Shown here piece by piece: positions 55,731-63,889 of a stretch of 64,000 nt of DNA (its first letter is position 1; each line of letters opens with the position of its first letter). A program made the position numbers and the translations under genes. The stretch spans positions 744,001 through 808,000 of the forward strand of contig NZ_CP014862.1 in assembly GCF_002214585.1 (NCBI RefSeq). Direction: 5' to 3'. A model generated the notes under the pieces. That model did no database searches and was not told where the DNA came from. It worked only from the letters and a program-made list of their open reading frames with translations. Source of the DNA: Thermococcus profundus (lineage in GTDB: Archaea > Methanobacteriota_B > Thermococci > Thermococcales > Thermococcaceae).

Positions 55731-56429
55731 TCACACCACCGCCGCTATTTCTACTATCAGTCCTACCTTGGGTTCGACGCGGAAGGGGATAATCTTCTGG
55801 AAGATGCCCTTGGCGTTGTTGTACTTGACTATGGTTGCCGAGTTCTTCAAGTCACCACCAAAGACCTTGACGTTGAGCCTCACCAGCATGGTGGCCGCTT
55901 CCTCGAGGACGAAGAGGGAATCTCTGTCGATCTCCTCAGTGTTTGCGGTCAGTATTATCACCTTGTCCAGGGAGGCAAGCTTCTTCACGTAGAGGAGGAA
56001 ATCCCTAACGGCGTTTGGATCCTGCTCCCTGGATAGGAGTGATGAGAATGAGTCGATTATCATGACGTTCGGCTCCCAGAGTCGGGGCTCACCGAGGAGC
56101 CTGCTGAGAAACTTCCTCTTCTCGCTTATTCCACTGAGAAGTGGATACAGGGAAACAAAGACGAGCTTCTTTCTGATTAGAAAAGGGATTATGTCGTAGC
56201 CGAGCGAGCCCATCTGCTTTATGTACTCAACGGTGGTGTACTGGCTGGAGATGTAGCTGGCAGTGTAGCCGTTCATGAGGAAGCCGTAGAGCAGCCTCTG
56301 GACGAATATGGACTTACCAGTACCCCTGTCTCCCTCTAAGAGCATGATTGTCCCTGCGGGGATTCCTCCACCGAGACGACGGTGAAGCTCGTCGCCCTTG
56401 AGTTCCATCTTGAGCAGTTCCTCGACCAC
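55731..56429 (-). CDS. arlH: Archaellum regulator ATPase ArlH (FlaH)
   Basis: A 232-residue KaiC/RecA-like protein that binds ATP and docks on ArlI. Walker A is MLLEGDRGTGKSIFVQRLLY; Walker B is NVMIIDSFSSLL. The GTG at 56429 is taken as the start because GGTGGTGATCATC lies directly upstream; a longer form adds six residues and would contain the RBS. A 55-bp gap separates it from arlG. Confidence 0.93.
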   Translation of the reverse strand: MVEELLKMELKGDELHRRLGGGIPAGTIMLLEGDRGTGKSIFVQRLLYGFLMNGYTASYISSQYTTVEYIKQMGSLGYDIIPFLIRKKLVFVSLYPLLSGISEKRKFLSRLLGEPRLWEPNVMIIDSFSSLLSREQDPNAVRDFLLYVKKLASLDKVIILTANTEEIDRDSLFVLEEAATMLVRLNVKVFGGDLKNSATIVKYNNAKGIFQKIIPFRVEPKVGLIVEIAAVV

Positions 56430-56484
56430 GATGATCACCACCGTCAACGTTTGATTTTAGCCGATTTCAGGGCTTCACGTCCGA

Positions 56485-56946
56485 TCACTTCTTGAATACC
56501 AGCGATCTCTTCTTGCCGTTCTCGAGCACTATTTGGATCCTGTGGTACCCGGTGTCTATGGTGGTTTGAACGTGGATGACTCCCACATCGTACGGGTTGA
56601 GGGATGTTATCTCGTTGTTGTTCACGTCCGTGAAGGTGAGGTTCGCCGGTGGGATGATGTTGCCGTCGATGAAGACCTGCACGGAGTCGCTGCTGAACGG
56701 GAAGCTCACCTTTCCAATGTTTTTGATGTAAAACATGTACTTCCCGTCGGCATCTGTGGGAATGTTGTTGGGATCGTTGATTATCGCAAAGTCCGTCCTG
56801 AGCTTGTCAGCCATCAGGGCTCCGTTATCGTTTATCCCGTGGGCTATGTCGTTGGTTACGTAGGCAAGAGCCCCCGCAACACTGCCAGCGACGATTATCG
56901 CCACGATGAACATTATCAGCTCGCTCGCTGGCCCTCCTGCTGCCAT
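56485..56946 (-). CDS. arlG: Archaellum stator protein ArlG (FlaG)
   Basis: A 153-residue protein with an N-terminal membrane helix (MAAGGPASELIMFIVAIIVAGSVAGALAYV) and a beta-sandwich outer domain (about 45-150). ArlG with ArlF forms the filament-like stator that ties the motor to the S-layer. The ATG follows GGAGGTGAGCTA and shares one base with the arlF stop, so the two are coupled. Confidence 0.92.
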   Translation of the reverse strand: MAAGGPASELIMFIVAIIVAGSVAGALAYVTNDIAHGINDNGALMADKLRTDFAIINDPNNIPTDADGKYMFYIKNIGKVSFPFSSDSVQVFIDGNIIPPANLTFTDVNNNEITSLNPYDVGVIHVQTTIDTGYHRIQIVLENGKKRSLVFKK

Positions 56947-57440
56947 TAGCTCACCTCCGTTGGACAGTATGTAGCGGAACTTACCAAAGTTACACCTGGC
57001 GCCGTTGAGGAATACTGGTACGCGAACCAAACAATGCATCCATTGGGGAAAGACACGGTCTCGTTGTGAACATTAGTAGTATCTACGAGGGCATTAACGA
57101 CTACGTAACTGAGATTTCCCCCAGGGAGTAAGTAGCCTCTGTCCAGATTACCGATGTATATTCCATCATCAATGACATCAAACAAAGCCCTCACTGTGGT
57201 GCCGTTGTTCCCAAGTACAACTTCAAGGTCATCGGCAGATCCATCGTTATCATAATCTCCCCTTGAGAGACTCACTACATTGACGTTAAAGTACATCTGA
57301 GATATCCTCAAACTGTACCAATCCTCCCTGGCGGCCTGGACGTTGCTGTAGCTGCTGTCCCATGCGGAGTAGAGTGTGCCGGCGGCCACTAAAAATGAAA
57401 TGAAGATTATCGCTGCACTCGCTGACACACTGAACCCCAT
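56946..57440 (-). CDS. arlF: Archaellum stator protein ArlF (FlaF)
   Basis: A 164-residue protein with an N-terminal helix (MGFSVSASAAIIFISFLVAAGTLYSAWD) and a beta-rich domain (SRGDYDNDGSADDLEVVLGNNGTTVRALFDV). ArlF binds S-layer protein in Sulfolobus. Two cysteines (CIVWFAY, TYC) may form a disulfide. Local base composition is lower in GC than its neighbours. Confidence 0.92.
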   Translation of the reverse strand: MGFSVSASAAIIFISFLVAAGTLYSAWDSSYSNVQAAREDWYSLRISQMYFNVNVVSLSRGDYDNDGSADDLEVVLGNNGTTVRALFDVIDDGIYIGNLDRGYLLPGGNLSYVVVNALVDTTNVHNETVSFPNGCIVWFAYQYSSTAPGVTLVSSATYCPTEVS

Positions 57441-57473
57441 GGCCCTTCCCCCGCCGCTGTTTTGCTGCCACGC

Positions 57474-57902
57474 TCAGATTCCGTAGAACTCATCGAGCGT
57501 CTTTTCCAGGAGCTTTATCTCCCTCTCCAGCTTGTCGAGAACGTCTCTGTTGATTCTGAGCCCTCTAAGCCTCTCGATGAAGAGCAGACTTATGAGGTGG
57601 TCCTGCACGGTGAGCTTGTCCGCCGGCTTCCACTCCGGGTCCCTGTGGTGCGGCCTGGTTCCCTTCGCGTAGCGGAGCAACTGGTTGAGCACTTCCTCGC
57701 TTATCCAGCCTATCTCGTAGTAGAACTCAAGGACCCTCTCAAGGTTCTGAATGCCGACCCTGTCGATGAGGAACCCGAGCCACTTGAGGGCTATCATGGT
57801 TGATACGACGTCTTCCGGCAGTTTCTCAAGTCTGGCCTTCCTGGGCTCTTCCTCGAACAGCAGGTTGGCAATATCCTCGGGAATCTGAAGTTTCTCGGCC
57901 AT
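57474..57902 (-). CDS. Possible internal product of arlD/E (C-terminal domain)
   Basis: An in-frame ATG at 57902 is preceded by GGTGGTG (57914-57908) and a 5-base spacer, as good a site as those of real genes nearby. It would give a 142-residue protein MAEKLQIPEDIANLLFEEEP and so on, exactly the conserved C-terminal domain after the acidic linker. Internal initiation in flaD has been reported in Methanococcus, as I recall. Here it is inferred from the site alone. Confidence 0.45.
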   Translation of the reverse strand: MAEKLQIPEDIANLLFEEEPRKARLEKLPEDVVSTMIALKWLGFLIDRVGIQNLERVLEFYYEIGWISEEVLNQLLRYAKGTRPHHRDPEWKPADKLTVQDHLISLLFIERLRGLRINRDVLDKLEREIKLLEKTLDEFYGI

Positions 57903-58880
57903 CTCAACACCACCTTCCTCTTTTTCTTCCTCAACTTCGGGGGAAGGAACCTCCTCAACTTCAACCTCGGACGGAACCTCTACCTCTTCATGAACGTGAG
58001 CTTCCTCCACAATTTCCTCGGGGGCGGTTACCTCTTCAACTTCTTCAATTTCTTCCTCAACTTTCTCCTCTTCGGGCATTTCCTCAGGCACTTCGGCCTC
58101 TTCAACGACCTCGGTTTCCTCGGGAACTTCTTCCACTACCGCCTCCTCAGGAACGGCTACCTCTTCAACTTCTTCAATTTCTTCCTCAACTTTCTCCTCT
58201 TCGGGGATCTCTGGGGCAATTTCTTCAACTTCAGGTGCCGCCTCCTCTGGGACCTCCTCAGGAGTTTCCGCCTCTGCTTCGGCGGCTTCGACACTCTCCA
58301 CGGCCTCGGCGAGTTCCTCTGCTGTGACCTCCTCGCCGCTTTCGAGCTTCTTCTCCAGCTCCTCGACCTTGGACTTTGCCTCTTCAATCATCTCAGTTGC
58401 GGTTTTTCCTGTGAGCTTAGCTTCAAGCTCCTCGATCTTCTCGCGAAGCTCATCGAGCTTCTTCTTGGCCTCTTCGGGTATGGCTTCCTCTTCACCTTTT
58501 TCGAGCATCTCTTCGAGCTTCCCTATTCTCTCGTGAACCTCCTCAACCTTCTCTGTGACCTCCTCGGCCCTCTTCTCGTGAACCTTGAACTTGGTCTCCT
58601 CGAGGCTTTCTATGAGCCTGCTCAGCTGAAGGCCGAGGTCGCTCAGCCTCTTGCCAAGTTCATCCACCCTTCTGCTCAGCTGTTCGTACTTAGTGGCCTG
58701 GTTGCCGTAGGTTTCGAGCACCTTCTTGACTATCTTGTCGAGCTGCTCTGGCGTGAGCTGGTCCTTTCTGGCTATCAGCTTCTCCCTGAGGTCGTTGATG
58801 ACGACCGTTGGCACCTTGCCCTTAAGTTCTGAGAGCCTGGCGTTTATGTCTGCCTCAGTGACGAACCCTGCTATCTCCAT
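57474..58880 (-). CDS. arlD: Archaellum protein ArlD/E (FlaD/E) with long acidic linker
   Basis: A 468-residue cytosolic switch/adaptor protein. An N-terminal helical part (about 1-200, with coiled coil) is followed by a very acidic Glu/Val/Pro linker (about 205-325) and a C-terminal ArlD/E domain (about 335-468: PEDVVSTMIALKWLGFLIDRV, ISEEVLNQLLRYAKG). The linker contains a 48-bp exact repeat. An internal ATG at 57902 with its own GGTGGTG site could yield the C-terminal domain alone. In euryarchaea ArlC, D and E link the motor to the chemotaxis adaptor CheF. The start follows GGAGGTGTGATCG. Confidence 0.93.
   Translation of the reverse strand: MEIAGFVTEADINARLSELKGKVPTVVINDLREKLIARKDQLTPEQLDKIVKKVLETYGNQATKYEQLSRRVDELGKRLSDLGLQLSRLIESLEETKFKVHEKRAEEVTEKVEEVHERIGKLEEMLEKGEEEAIPEEAKKKLDELREKIEELEAKLTGKTATEMIEEAKSKVEELEKKLESGEEVTAEELAEAVESVEAAEAEAETPEEVPEEAAPEVEEIAPEIPEEEKVEEEIEEVEEVAVPEEAVVEEVPEETEVVEEAEVPEEMPEEEKVEEEIEEVEEVTAPEEIVEEAHVHEEVEVPSEVEVEEVPSPEVEEEKEEGGVEMAEKLQIPEDIANLLFEEEPRKARLEKLPEDVVSTMIALKWLGFLIDRVGIQNLERVLEFYYEIGWISEEVLNQLLRYAKGTRPHHRDPEWKPADKLTVQDHLISLLFIERLRGLRINRDVLDKLEREIKLLEKTLDEFYGI
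58029..58205. repeat. Two 48-bp direct repeats in arlD/E
   Basis: The 48 bases at 58029-58076 and 58158-58205 are identical and lie 129 bp apart, in frame. They encode the repeated linker unit PEEEKVEEEIEEVEEV. Such repeats can change the linker length by slippage or recombination. Confidence 0.85.
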
Positions 58881-58883
58881 CGA

Positions 58884-59363
58884 TCACACCTCCGCGAGCA
58901 CTTCGTAGATTATCGAGTCGAGGTCTACACCATACCCAGCGAGCACCTTAATGTCGTTCTTGACCTGCGCAAGCTCCATCTTGAGATCCTCCAATTCCTT
59001 TCTGAGCTCCTGTATCTCGTTGCTGAGCGGGTTCTCCTGTCCCATCTGCTCTTTGAACGGATTGATCTCCTGGCTGATGACTTCGTAGAGCATCATGACG
59101 TCCTTTATGGTTTTGTCCAGCCTCTCGATGTCGTCTCTGAGCTCCTGGATCTGCTTCTTCAGGGTGTCGATGCCTATCTTCATCCTCGGGAGGTCGTTTT
59201 CGATCTCGTTTATCCTTTCCATGAGCTGGTTTATCTGCTCGTTCTCTTCCCTGCTCTCAACCCTTTCCTCAAGCTCCTCTACTGCAATCTCCTCTTCGGG
59301 GGCGGTCAGTTCTTCTTTCTTCTTTTTCCCTCCAAATAAAGATGAAAGGAAAGCTAGGGCCAT
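58884..59363 (-). CDS. arlC: Archaellum protein ArlC (FlaC)
   Basis: A 159-residue mainly helical protein: a short basic start (FLSSLFGGKKKKEEL), a long coiled coil (about 40-100: INQLMERINEIENDLPRMKIGIDTLKKQIQEL) and the conserved ArlC end (VKNDIKVLAGYGVDLDSIIYEVLAEV). It is part of the cytosolic ring that links motor and chemotaxis signals. The start follows GGGGTGGTCAG; arlD/E begins 3 bp after the stop. Confidence 0.93.
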   Translation of the reverse strand: MALAFLSSLFGGKKKKEELTAPEEEIAVEELEERVESREENEQINQLMERINEIENDLPRMKIGIDTLKKQIQELRDDIERLDKTIKDVMMLYEVISQEINPFKEQMGQENPLSNEIQELRKELEDLKMELAQVKNDIKVLAGYGVDLDSIIYEVLAEV

Positions 59364-59375
59364 CTGACCACCCCC

Positions 59376-60023
59376 TCACTGGAGTTCGAGCACCTGCTGG
59401 GTGTACGAGTGCGGTGTTGTGAAGTCTATAACCCCCGCGGCACCGTTTTCGGGTATGACCTTTCCTGTAACGTGCGTGGCCGGTGGGAGTCCGTGGCCCT
59501 TGCCGAAGTCGGTTGTATCTATGAGTATGCCTGCTATGTCTCCCCAGTTCAGGACGGGGTTGTCTTGGCTATCCTTCATACTCCTGTCCGAGTCCTGGAC
59601 GACGGCGATTCCGAAGCTGGTTCCGCTTACGCTACTCCAGGTGGATATACCGAAGATGTTGTCAATGTCCCCAGTGTAGAACGCAGTGGGATCGTAGTTG
59701 AAGACGGTCATCTTCGCACCGTCGGTCAGCACTACCTTAACGTTGCTGAGGTCTATGCCCCCGCTTCCGGCATTGGGAGTGACGTAAATGACCATTCTGG
59801 TAATGTTGGATGACGTGGGGTTGGCGGAGTTAACGTAGCCGTAGACGTCCATTACCCGTATACCGCTCGCCACCTCCATGGTCGTCTGCCTGCCGGTACT
59901 CATGGCCTTCTGCTGGAGGTAGCCGCTGGTGGCTATGAGTACCCCTGCTGCCACCGCGGCAACCAGGACCATTGCGATGAACACTATGAGCGTTCCAATA
60001 CCTATCGCACCCTTCTTCTTCAT
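59376..60023 (-). CDS. arlB: Archaellin (fourth in operon)
   Basis: A 215-residue filament protein. The class III signal peptide [30 protein letters not shown] would be cut by the prepilin peptidase after the Gly of KKKG. The filament-core helix is followed by a variable outer beta domain. The end [11 protein letters not shown] is family-typical. It is the closest archaellin gene to arlC and among the most divergent of the four. N-x-S/T sequons are present (NIT). RBS GAGGTGATGGCAG. Confidence 0.94.
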   Translation of the reverse strand: MKKKGAIGIGTLIVFIAMVLVAAVAAGVLIATSGYLQQKAMSTGRQTTMEVASGIRVMDVYGYVNSANPTSSNITRMVIYVTPNAGSGGIDLSNVKVVLTDGAKMTVFNYDPTAFYTGDIDNIFGISTWSSVSGTSFGIAVVQDSDRSMKDSQDNPVLNWGDIAGILIDTTDFGKGHGLPPATHVTGKVIPENGAAGVIDFTTPHSYTQQVLELQ

Positions 60024-60034
60024 CTGCCATCACC

Positions 60035-60694
60035 TCACTGGAGCTGCATCACGTTCTCGCCGAAGGTCGCCGGCGTGGTGAAGTCAATGACTCCTGCGGA
60101 TCCCCTCTCGGGTATGACCTTTCCTGTCATCTTCGTGCTCGGCCCGATGCCGTTTCCGCCATCGTGCTGGAACATCGTCGTCCAGATGCAGAGCGCAACG
60201 GTGTCGCCGAACTCCAGCGTGGGGTGGGTGTCCTGCATCTTGCTTCCTATGTCGTTTATAACGACTATTCCAAAGCTGGCTTCGTCCTGTATGGGGCCCC
60301 ATATGGTTATCTCGGTACTGTCAAACAGGTCCTTGACGTTCCCAGGATTCAGGAACTGTGACGAGTAGTTGTAGACCACCAGTCTCTTTCCGTCGCTCAG
60401 GACTATCTTTACGTTGCTGAGGTCGATGCCCTCGCTCCCGGCGTTTGGAGTAACCATTATGGCCATCCTCTCTATGAGGCCGCTGCTCGGCGGGTCTGCT
60501 GGAGTGTAGCCGTATATGTTGACTATCTTTATACCGCTCGCTACTTCCTGGGTCGTCTGCCTCCCTGTGGCCTGAGCCTTCTGCTGGAGGTAGCCCGCTG
60601 TCCCTATGATAACCCCTGCCGCTACTGCCGCCACTAGCACCATGGCTATGAAGACGATCAGCGTTCCAATGCCTATTGCTCCCTTCCTACGCAT
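60035..60694 (-). CDS. arlB: Archaellin (third in operon)
   Basis: A 219-residue archaellin with the signal [30 protein letters not shown] and the core helix. The start is ATG 60694 after GGAGGTGGTGCT; an upstream reading of 20 residues ([14 protein letters not shown]) has no RBS. Its outer domain differs strongly from its neighbours. The [15 protein letters not shown]-like end ([14 protein letters not shown]) matches the family. Confidence 0.94.
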   Translation of the reverse strand: MRRKGAIGIGTLIVFIAMVLVAAVAAGVIIGTAGYLQQKAQATGRQTTQEVASGIKIVNIYGYTPADPPSSGLIERMAIMVTPNAGSEGIDLSNVKIVLSDGKRLVVYNYSSQFLNPGNVKDLFDSTEITIWGPIQDEASFGIVVINDIGSKMQDTHPTLEFGDTVALCIWTTMFQHDGGNGIGPSTKMTGKVIPERGSAGVIDFTTPATFGENVMQLQ

Positions 60695-60750
60695 AGCACC
60701 ACCTCCTGAAAATCTCAAAGAACGAAAAGGAAAGCTGAAGAAGCGAAGGT

Positions 60751-61413
60751 TCACTGGAGGTCAACGATGTGGGCGGTGTAGGTGCTTGGTGTGGTGAAGT
60801 CGATGACGCCTGGAGCGCCGAACTCAGGTATGACCTTGCCGGTTATGTGGGTCCTCACAGCTATTCCGTTAGTTCCACCATAAAGGGCTTTCTGGACATC
60901 TATGAGGAGAGCTGCGATGTCTCCTTTGTTAAGGGTGGTTCCTCCGTCGAGTGCTGACCCATCATAGTCCTGGATGATCATAGCAACATAGTGGGTCTCG
61001 TTGGCGTAGCTCCAGTAAGTTGCAGTTGAGTCAAAGATGTTGGTGACACTCGTTCCATCTACGGTGGGGGGGCTAGTTTGGTCGTGGAACTTGAGGTAAA
61101 CCTGCTTGTCCTTGTTGGCAAGGAGGATCTTGGTGTTCTTGAGGTCTATGCCGGCACTGCCAGCGTTCGGGGTAACGTAGACTGCAAGTTTAGTGATGTA
61201 AGTCTTGTCAGGAGTGTATCCGACCACCTTCATGACTTGTATTCCGCTTGCTACTTGTTCGGTGCTTTCTCTGCCGGTGCTTGAAGCCTTCTGCTGGAGG
61301 AAGCCGCTCGTGTTGATGAGCACTGCCGCGGCCACCGCCGCCACTAGAACCATGGCTATGAAGACAATAAGAGTGCCTATTCCTATAGCACCCCTCTTCT
61401 TCATGATCTTCAT
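60751..61413 (-). CDS. arlB: Archaellin (second in operon)
   Basis: A 220-residue archaellin. [38 protein letters not shown] is near-identical to the first archaellin, including an 89-bp exact DNA match, while the middle (residues about 75-170) has diverged. RBS GGAGGTGATGTGAG precedes the ATG at 61413; a second ATG three codons on is also possible. Sequons include NET. The C-terminal [18 protein letters not shown] is shared with the first archaellin. Confidence 0.94.
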   Translation of the reverse strand: MKIMKKRGAIGIGTLIVFIAMVLVAAVAAAVLINTSGFLQQKASSTGRESTEQVASGIQVMKVVGYTPDKTYITKLAVYVTPNAGSAGIDLKNTKILLANKDKQVYLKFHDQTSPPTVDGTSVTNIFDSTATYWSYANETHYVAMIIQDYDGSALDGGTTLNKGDIAALLIDVQKALYGGTNGIAVRTHITGKVIPEFGAPGVIDFTTPSTYTAHIVDLQ

Positions 61414-61427
61414 CTCACATCACCTCC

Positions 61428-62072
61428 TCACTGTAGGTTAACTATGGGCGTGGTGTAGGTGCTTGGTGTGGTGAAGTCGATGACGCCCGGAGCGCCGAAC
61501 TCTGGAACGACCTGTCCAGTGATGTGCTTTCTTACGCCTATCGCACCGAAGAGATCCTTCACGTCAACTGTGAGGACGACAATGTCCCCTGCGTTTATGG
61601 TTGGAGAATTCTCCTGAACGCTGGTATCGTAGTCCTGGATGACGATAATTCCGAAGTAGGTTGCGTCGGTTGCTGTTGTTGGCCATGCATTTGCGCTGAA
61701 TATGTCGTTGTTAGTACTGTCAAACAAGTGCTTGTCCTTGTCATACCTCAGAACAGCCTGCTTGCTTCCATCACTGAGAATGACCTTAGTGTTGCTGAGG
61801 TCTATGCCGGCGCTGCCAGCGTTCGGGGTAACGTAGATGGCGAGCTTGATGATACCGTTGTCGCCACTGTTGTAGTATCCGGTGACCTGCATAACCTGTA
61901 TTCCGCTTGCTACTTGTTCGGTGCTTTCTCTGCCGGTGCTTGAAGCCTTCTGCTGGAGGAAGCCGCTCGTGTTGATGAGCACTGCAGCCGCTACCGCGGC
62001 CACTAGAACCATGGCTATAAACACTATCAAGGTTCCAATACCAATCGCACCTCTTCTGTTTCTGGCCTTCAT
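61428..62072 (-). CDS. arlB: Archaellin (first in operon, probably major)
   Basis: A 214-residue archaellin, closest to the promoter and therefore a likely major filament subunit (inference from position). The signal peptide is [20 protein letters not shown], cleaved after the Gly of RRG. It shares the first 60 residues and the C-terminal stretch with the second archaellin. The ATG at 62072 follows GGGGGTGCATGGCTG; the reading from 62102 extends into the leader and is not preferred. Confidence 0.94.
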   Translation of the reverse strand: MKARNRRGAIGIGTLIVFIAMVLVAAVAAAVLINTSGFLQQKASSTGRESTEQVASGIQVMQVTGYYNSGDNGIIKLAIYVTPNAGSAGIDLSNTKVILSDGSKQAVLRYDKDKHLFDSTNNDIFSANAWPTTATDATYFGIIVIQDYDTSVQENSPTINAGDIVVLTVDVKDLFGAIGVRKHITGQVVPEFGAPGVIDFTTPSTYTTPIVNLQ

Positions 62073-62120
62073 CAGCCATGCACCCCCTAGGGTTGTTTGC
62101 ACTCATGATTACAAGCCGTA

Positions 62121-62180
62121 GATATAAATCGCTTTTTTGTTCTTAGTAGTGTAGGTGGACATGTAGGTGCATATGTAGGT
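62121..62180 (-). promoter_or_regulatory. Archaellum operon promoter with three direct repeats
   Basis: The TATA-like GATTTATATC (minus strand, 62130-62121) predicts a start near 62097. Upstream on the minus strand are three copies of ACCTACA at exactly 12-bp spacing (62180-62174, 62168-62162, 62156-62150), the outermost reading ACCTACATA. TACATA is, as I recall, the site bound by the euryarchaeal archaellum activator EarA; an EarA-like gene lies divergently at 62414. Confidence 0.7.
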
Positions 62181-62413
62181 AACTGTTTAATTTTTCTTGA
62201 AGTGGGGTTTGGATCAAACGATTTCATGTGGTTCTGGAGAAATTTTTTCGGGGGTTCTTGAATGTTAAAATGAATACAAGGATAAACCAAAAACGTTATA
62301 TACTATACAATCGAGAGATAGTTACGGTGCACACCTGTAGGTCGTTCCAGTAAAATCAGGGATGGTCAAAGGAGTCAGTAGACCCAGCTAATGCCAGTGG
62401 GGGGTGAAGGGGG
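62181..62413. other. Intergenic region between archaellum operon and regulator
   Basis: The remaining 233 bp hold no gene. The regulator has a TATA-like TTATATAC at 62296-62303, predicting a start near 62326 and an 85-90-base leader, long for this genome. In that leader TGTAGGT (62336-62342), the same element as in the archaellum promoter, lies just downstream of the expected start, suitable for feedback. A purine-rich GGGGGGTGAAGGGGG precedes the ATG. Confidence 0.55.
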
Positions 62414-62749
62414 ATGGCGGTGAGAACCATGATAATAGATCCGCAGGTGCTCAGGTCTATACACCGAAGCGAGCTCAGGAAAAGAATACTGCTGTACCTG
62501 AACGAAATATACCCTTCTGCCACGTATCTCTCGGAGATAGCGAGGGTTGTCGGTTCTGATCCTTCTAATGTCCGCGGTGCCCTCGTCGGTCTCGGCAATC
62601 GCTACAACGGCGAAAGTTCTCTCGTTTATCTCGGTCTGGTGGAAGAGATCAGCAACAACGGCTTCAAGTACTACCGGCTGACTGACTACGGAAGGCAGGT
62701 TGTAGAGTACCTGAGGGAGTACTACAGGTATTACAGGAAGTTTATGTGA
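62414..62749 (+). CDS. EarA-like winged-helix regulator
   Basis: A 111-residue winged-helix protein: RSIHRSELRKRILLYLNEIYPSATYLSEIARVVGSDPSNVRGALVGL, then a wing and a Tyr-rich last helix (YLREYYRYYRKFM). It lies divergently next to the archaellum operon. EarA, the activator of fla/arl in Methanococcus, is of this type and has Thermococcales homologues beside the operon, as I recall; here it is a good candidate but unproven. Two starts fit (62414 after GGGGTGA, and 62429 after GGTGAG); the outer is given. The methyltransferase follows at 10 bp. Confidence 0.8.
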   Translation: MAVRTMIIDPQVLRSIHRSELRKRILLYLNEIYPSATYLSEIARVVGSDPSNVRGALVGLGNRYNGESSLVYLGLVEEISNNGFKYYRLTDYGRQVVEYLREYYRYYRKFM

Positions 62750-62759
62750 GGTGACGGGG

Positions 62760-63734
62760 ATGGAGGAAGTGAAGCGCAGGGTGGCCGTCGTTGACTCCAA
62801 CATCGAGCAGATGGTCAAGATGTCAATACTCCACGTAATCCAGCTCGGAACGAAGCACGGCGTTTTTAAAGTCCTCTCAAGGGGACCTACTCAGAGGGAA
62901 GTCCTCGACAGCGTTGACCTCCCGAACAGGAAGCTTCTGATGGAGTTTCTGGATACCCTGAGGGCGATAGGGATCGTGGAGGAGCAGGGAAATCAGCTCA
63001 AGCTCAATGGGTTCTCATACCTCCTGAAAGTCCCGCAGGAGCACTACGATTCGCTTCTACCCGGATGGGTTTCCATCCTTGAAGAGATATACAGAATGGT
63101 CGATTATGCGTTCATAACCCCAACCCATCCGCACGTTCTCATGGACTTCGACAAGGACGCCGACTTCTGGGACATAAGGATGAACACTGACTTCGCGACC
63201 CTTTACAGGGATGCGATAGCCGCTGCCGGGGAGATAAGCAGTGGGGCGAGTGTCCTGGATCTTGGGTGTGGTTCGGTAGCACCCTACGATTTTGGAAAGA
63301 GAATAGGGTACACGGGCTTCTACACTGGCGTAGACTATTCGTCAGCCATACTGGAGATAGCCAGGATGAGGGCCGAGGAGAACAGCCTCCCAGTCGAGCT
63401 TAAGGAGCTGGACGTGAGGCTGATAAGGCCCGTCAACGAGTACGACACCGCAGTGATAAGCTTCCTTCTTGAGTACCTGAAACCGGAAGACTACGGACGG
63501 GTTCTCAGAAGGACGCTTGAAGCACTGAAGCCTGGAGGAAAGCTCGTGATCGTGGAGCCCTTCAGGGACAGGTTCAAGCATATTGAAGCCCTTGAGTTCT
63601 TTGAGAAGCTCAACAAGGACTTTAAGCGGTTCCCAGAAGCTAAAGAGGTTATAGGTGCTGTGGAGAAAGAGGGGTTCGATGTAGCAATAAAAGAGTATGG
63701 AAGGAGCATGATCGTGGTTAGCCTGATGCCCTGA
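62760..63734 (+). CDS. SAM-dependent methyltransferase with N-terminal helical domain
   Basis: A 324-residue protein. The N-terminal part (about 1-90) is a winged-helix/dimerisation domain like those of small-molecule O-methyltransferases (LGTKHGVFKVLSRGPTQREVLDSVDLPNRKLLMEFLDTLRAIGIVEEQGNQLKL). The Rossmann MTase follows with motif I ASVLDLGCGSVAPYDFG, GVDYSS, LKPGGKLVIVEPF. The ATG at 62760 follows GAGGTGACGGGG, overlapping the regulator stop region. It lies between archaellum and chemotaxis genes, so a role in motility, perhaps modification of a protein or cofactor, is possible (inference). Confidence 0.85.
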   Translation: MEEVKRRVAVVDSNIEQMVKMSILHVIQLGTKHGVFKVLSRGPTQREVLDSVDLPNRKLLMEFLDTLRAIGIVEEQGNQLKLNGFSYLLKVPQEHYDSLLPGWVSILEEIYRMVDYAFITPTHPHVLMDFDKDADFWDIRMNTDFATLYRDAIAAAGEISSGASVLDLGCGSVAPYDFGKRIGYTGFYTGVDYSSAILEIARMRAEENSLPVELKELDVRLIRPVNEYDTAVISFLLEYLKPEDYGRVLRRTLEALKPGGKLVIVEPFRDRFKHIEALEFFEKLNKDFKRFPEAKEVIGAVEKEGFDVAIKEYGRSMIVVSLMP

Positions 63735-63819
63735 TTTTGGATTTTTTACAATTTGTCCCGGTATTTCATACGGGAATTTGTATATTTTGCAGGGATTCTA
63801 ACGGGTCCGGTGGTGTAGC

Positions 63820-63866
63820 TACATACCTACCTACACAGAAGGGTTTTAGGGGTGTTGTTTAAATCT
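63820..63866 (+). promoter_or_regulatory. cheY promoter region with archaellum-type elements
   Basis: TACATA at 63820-63825 is followed directly by ACCTAC (63825-63830) and CCTACAC (63830-63836), the same element as upstream of the archaellum operon and in the same orientation relative to transcription. TATA-like GTTTAAATC at about 63858-63866 (or GGTTTTAGG near 63842) lies between this and the start at 63890. Confidence 0.6.
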
Positions 63867-63889
63867 GGTGAAGTAAGGAGGGGACGTCA

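Noticed and set aside
58150-58840. Long opposite-strand frames rich in Leu and Phe over arlD/E
   Set aside because: They are mirror readings of the Glu/Lys-rich coding strand, with no start signals.
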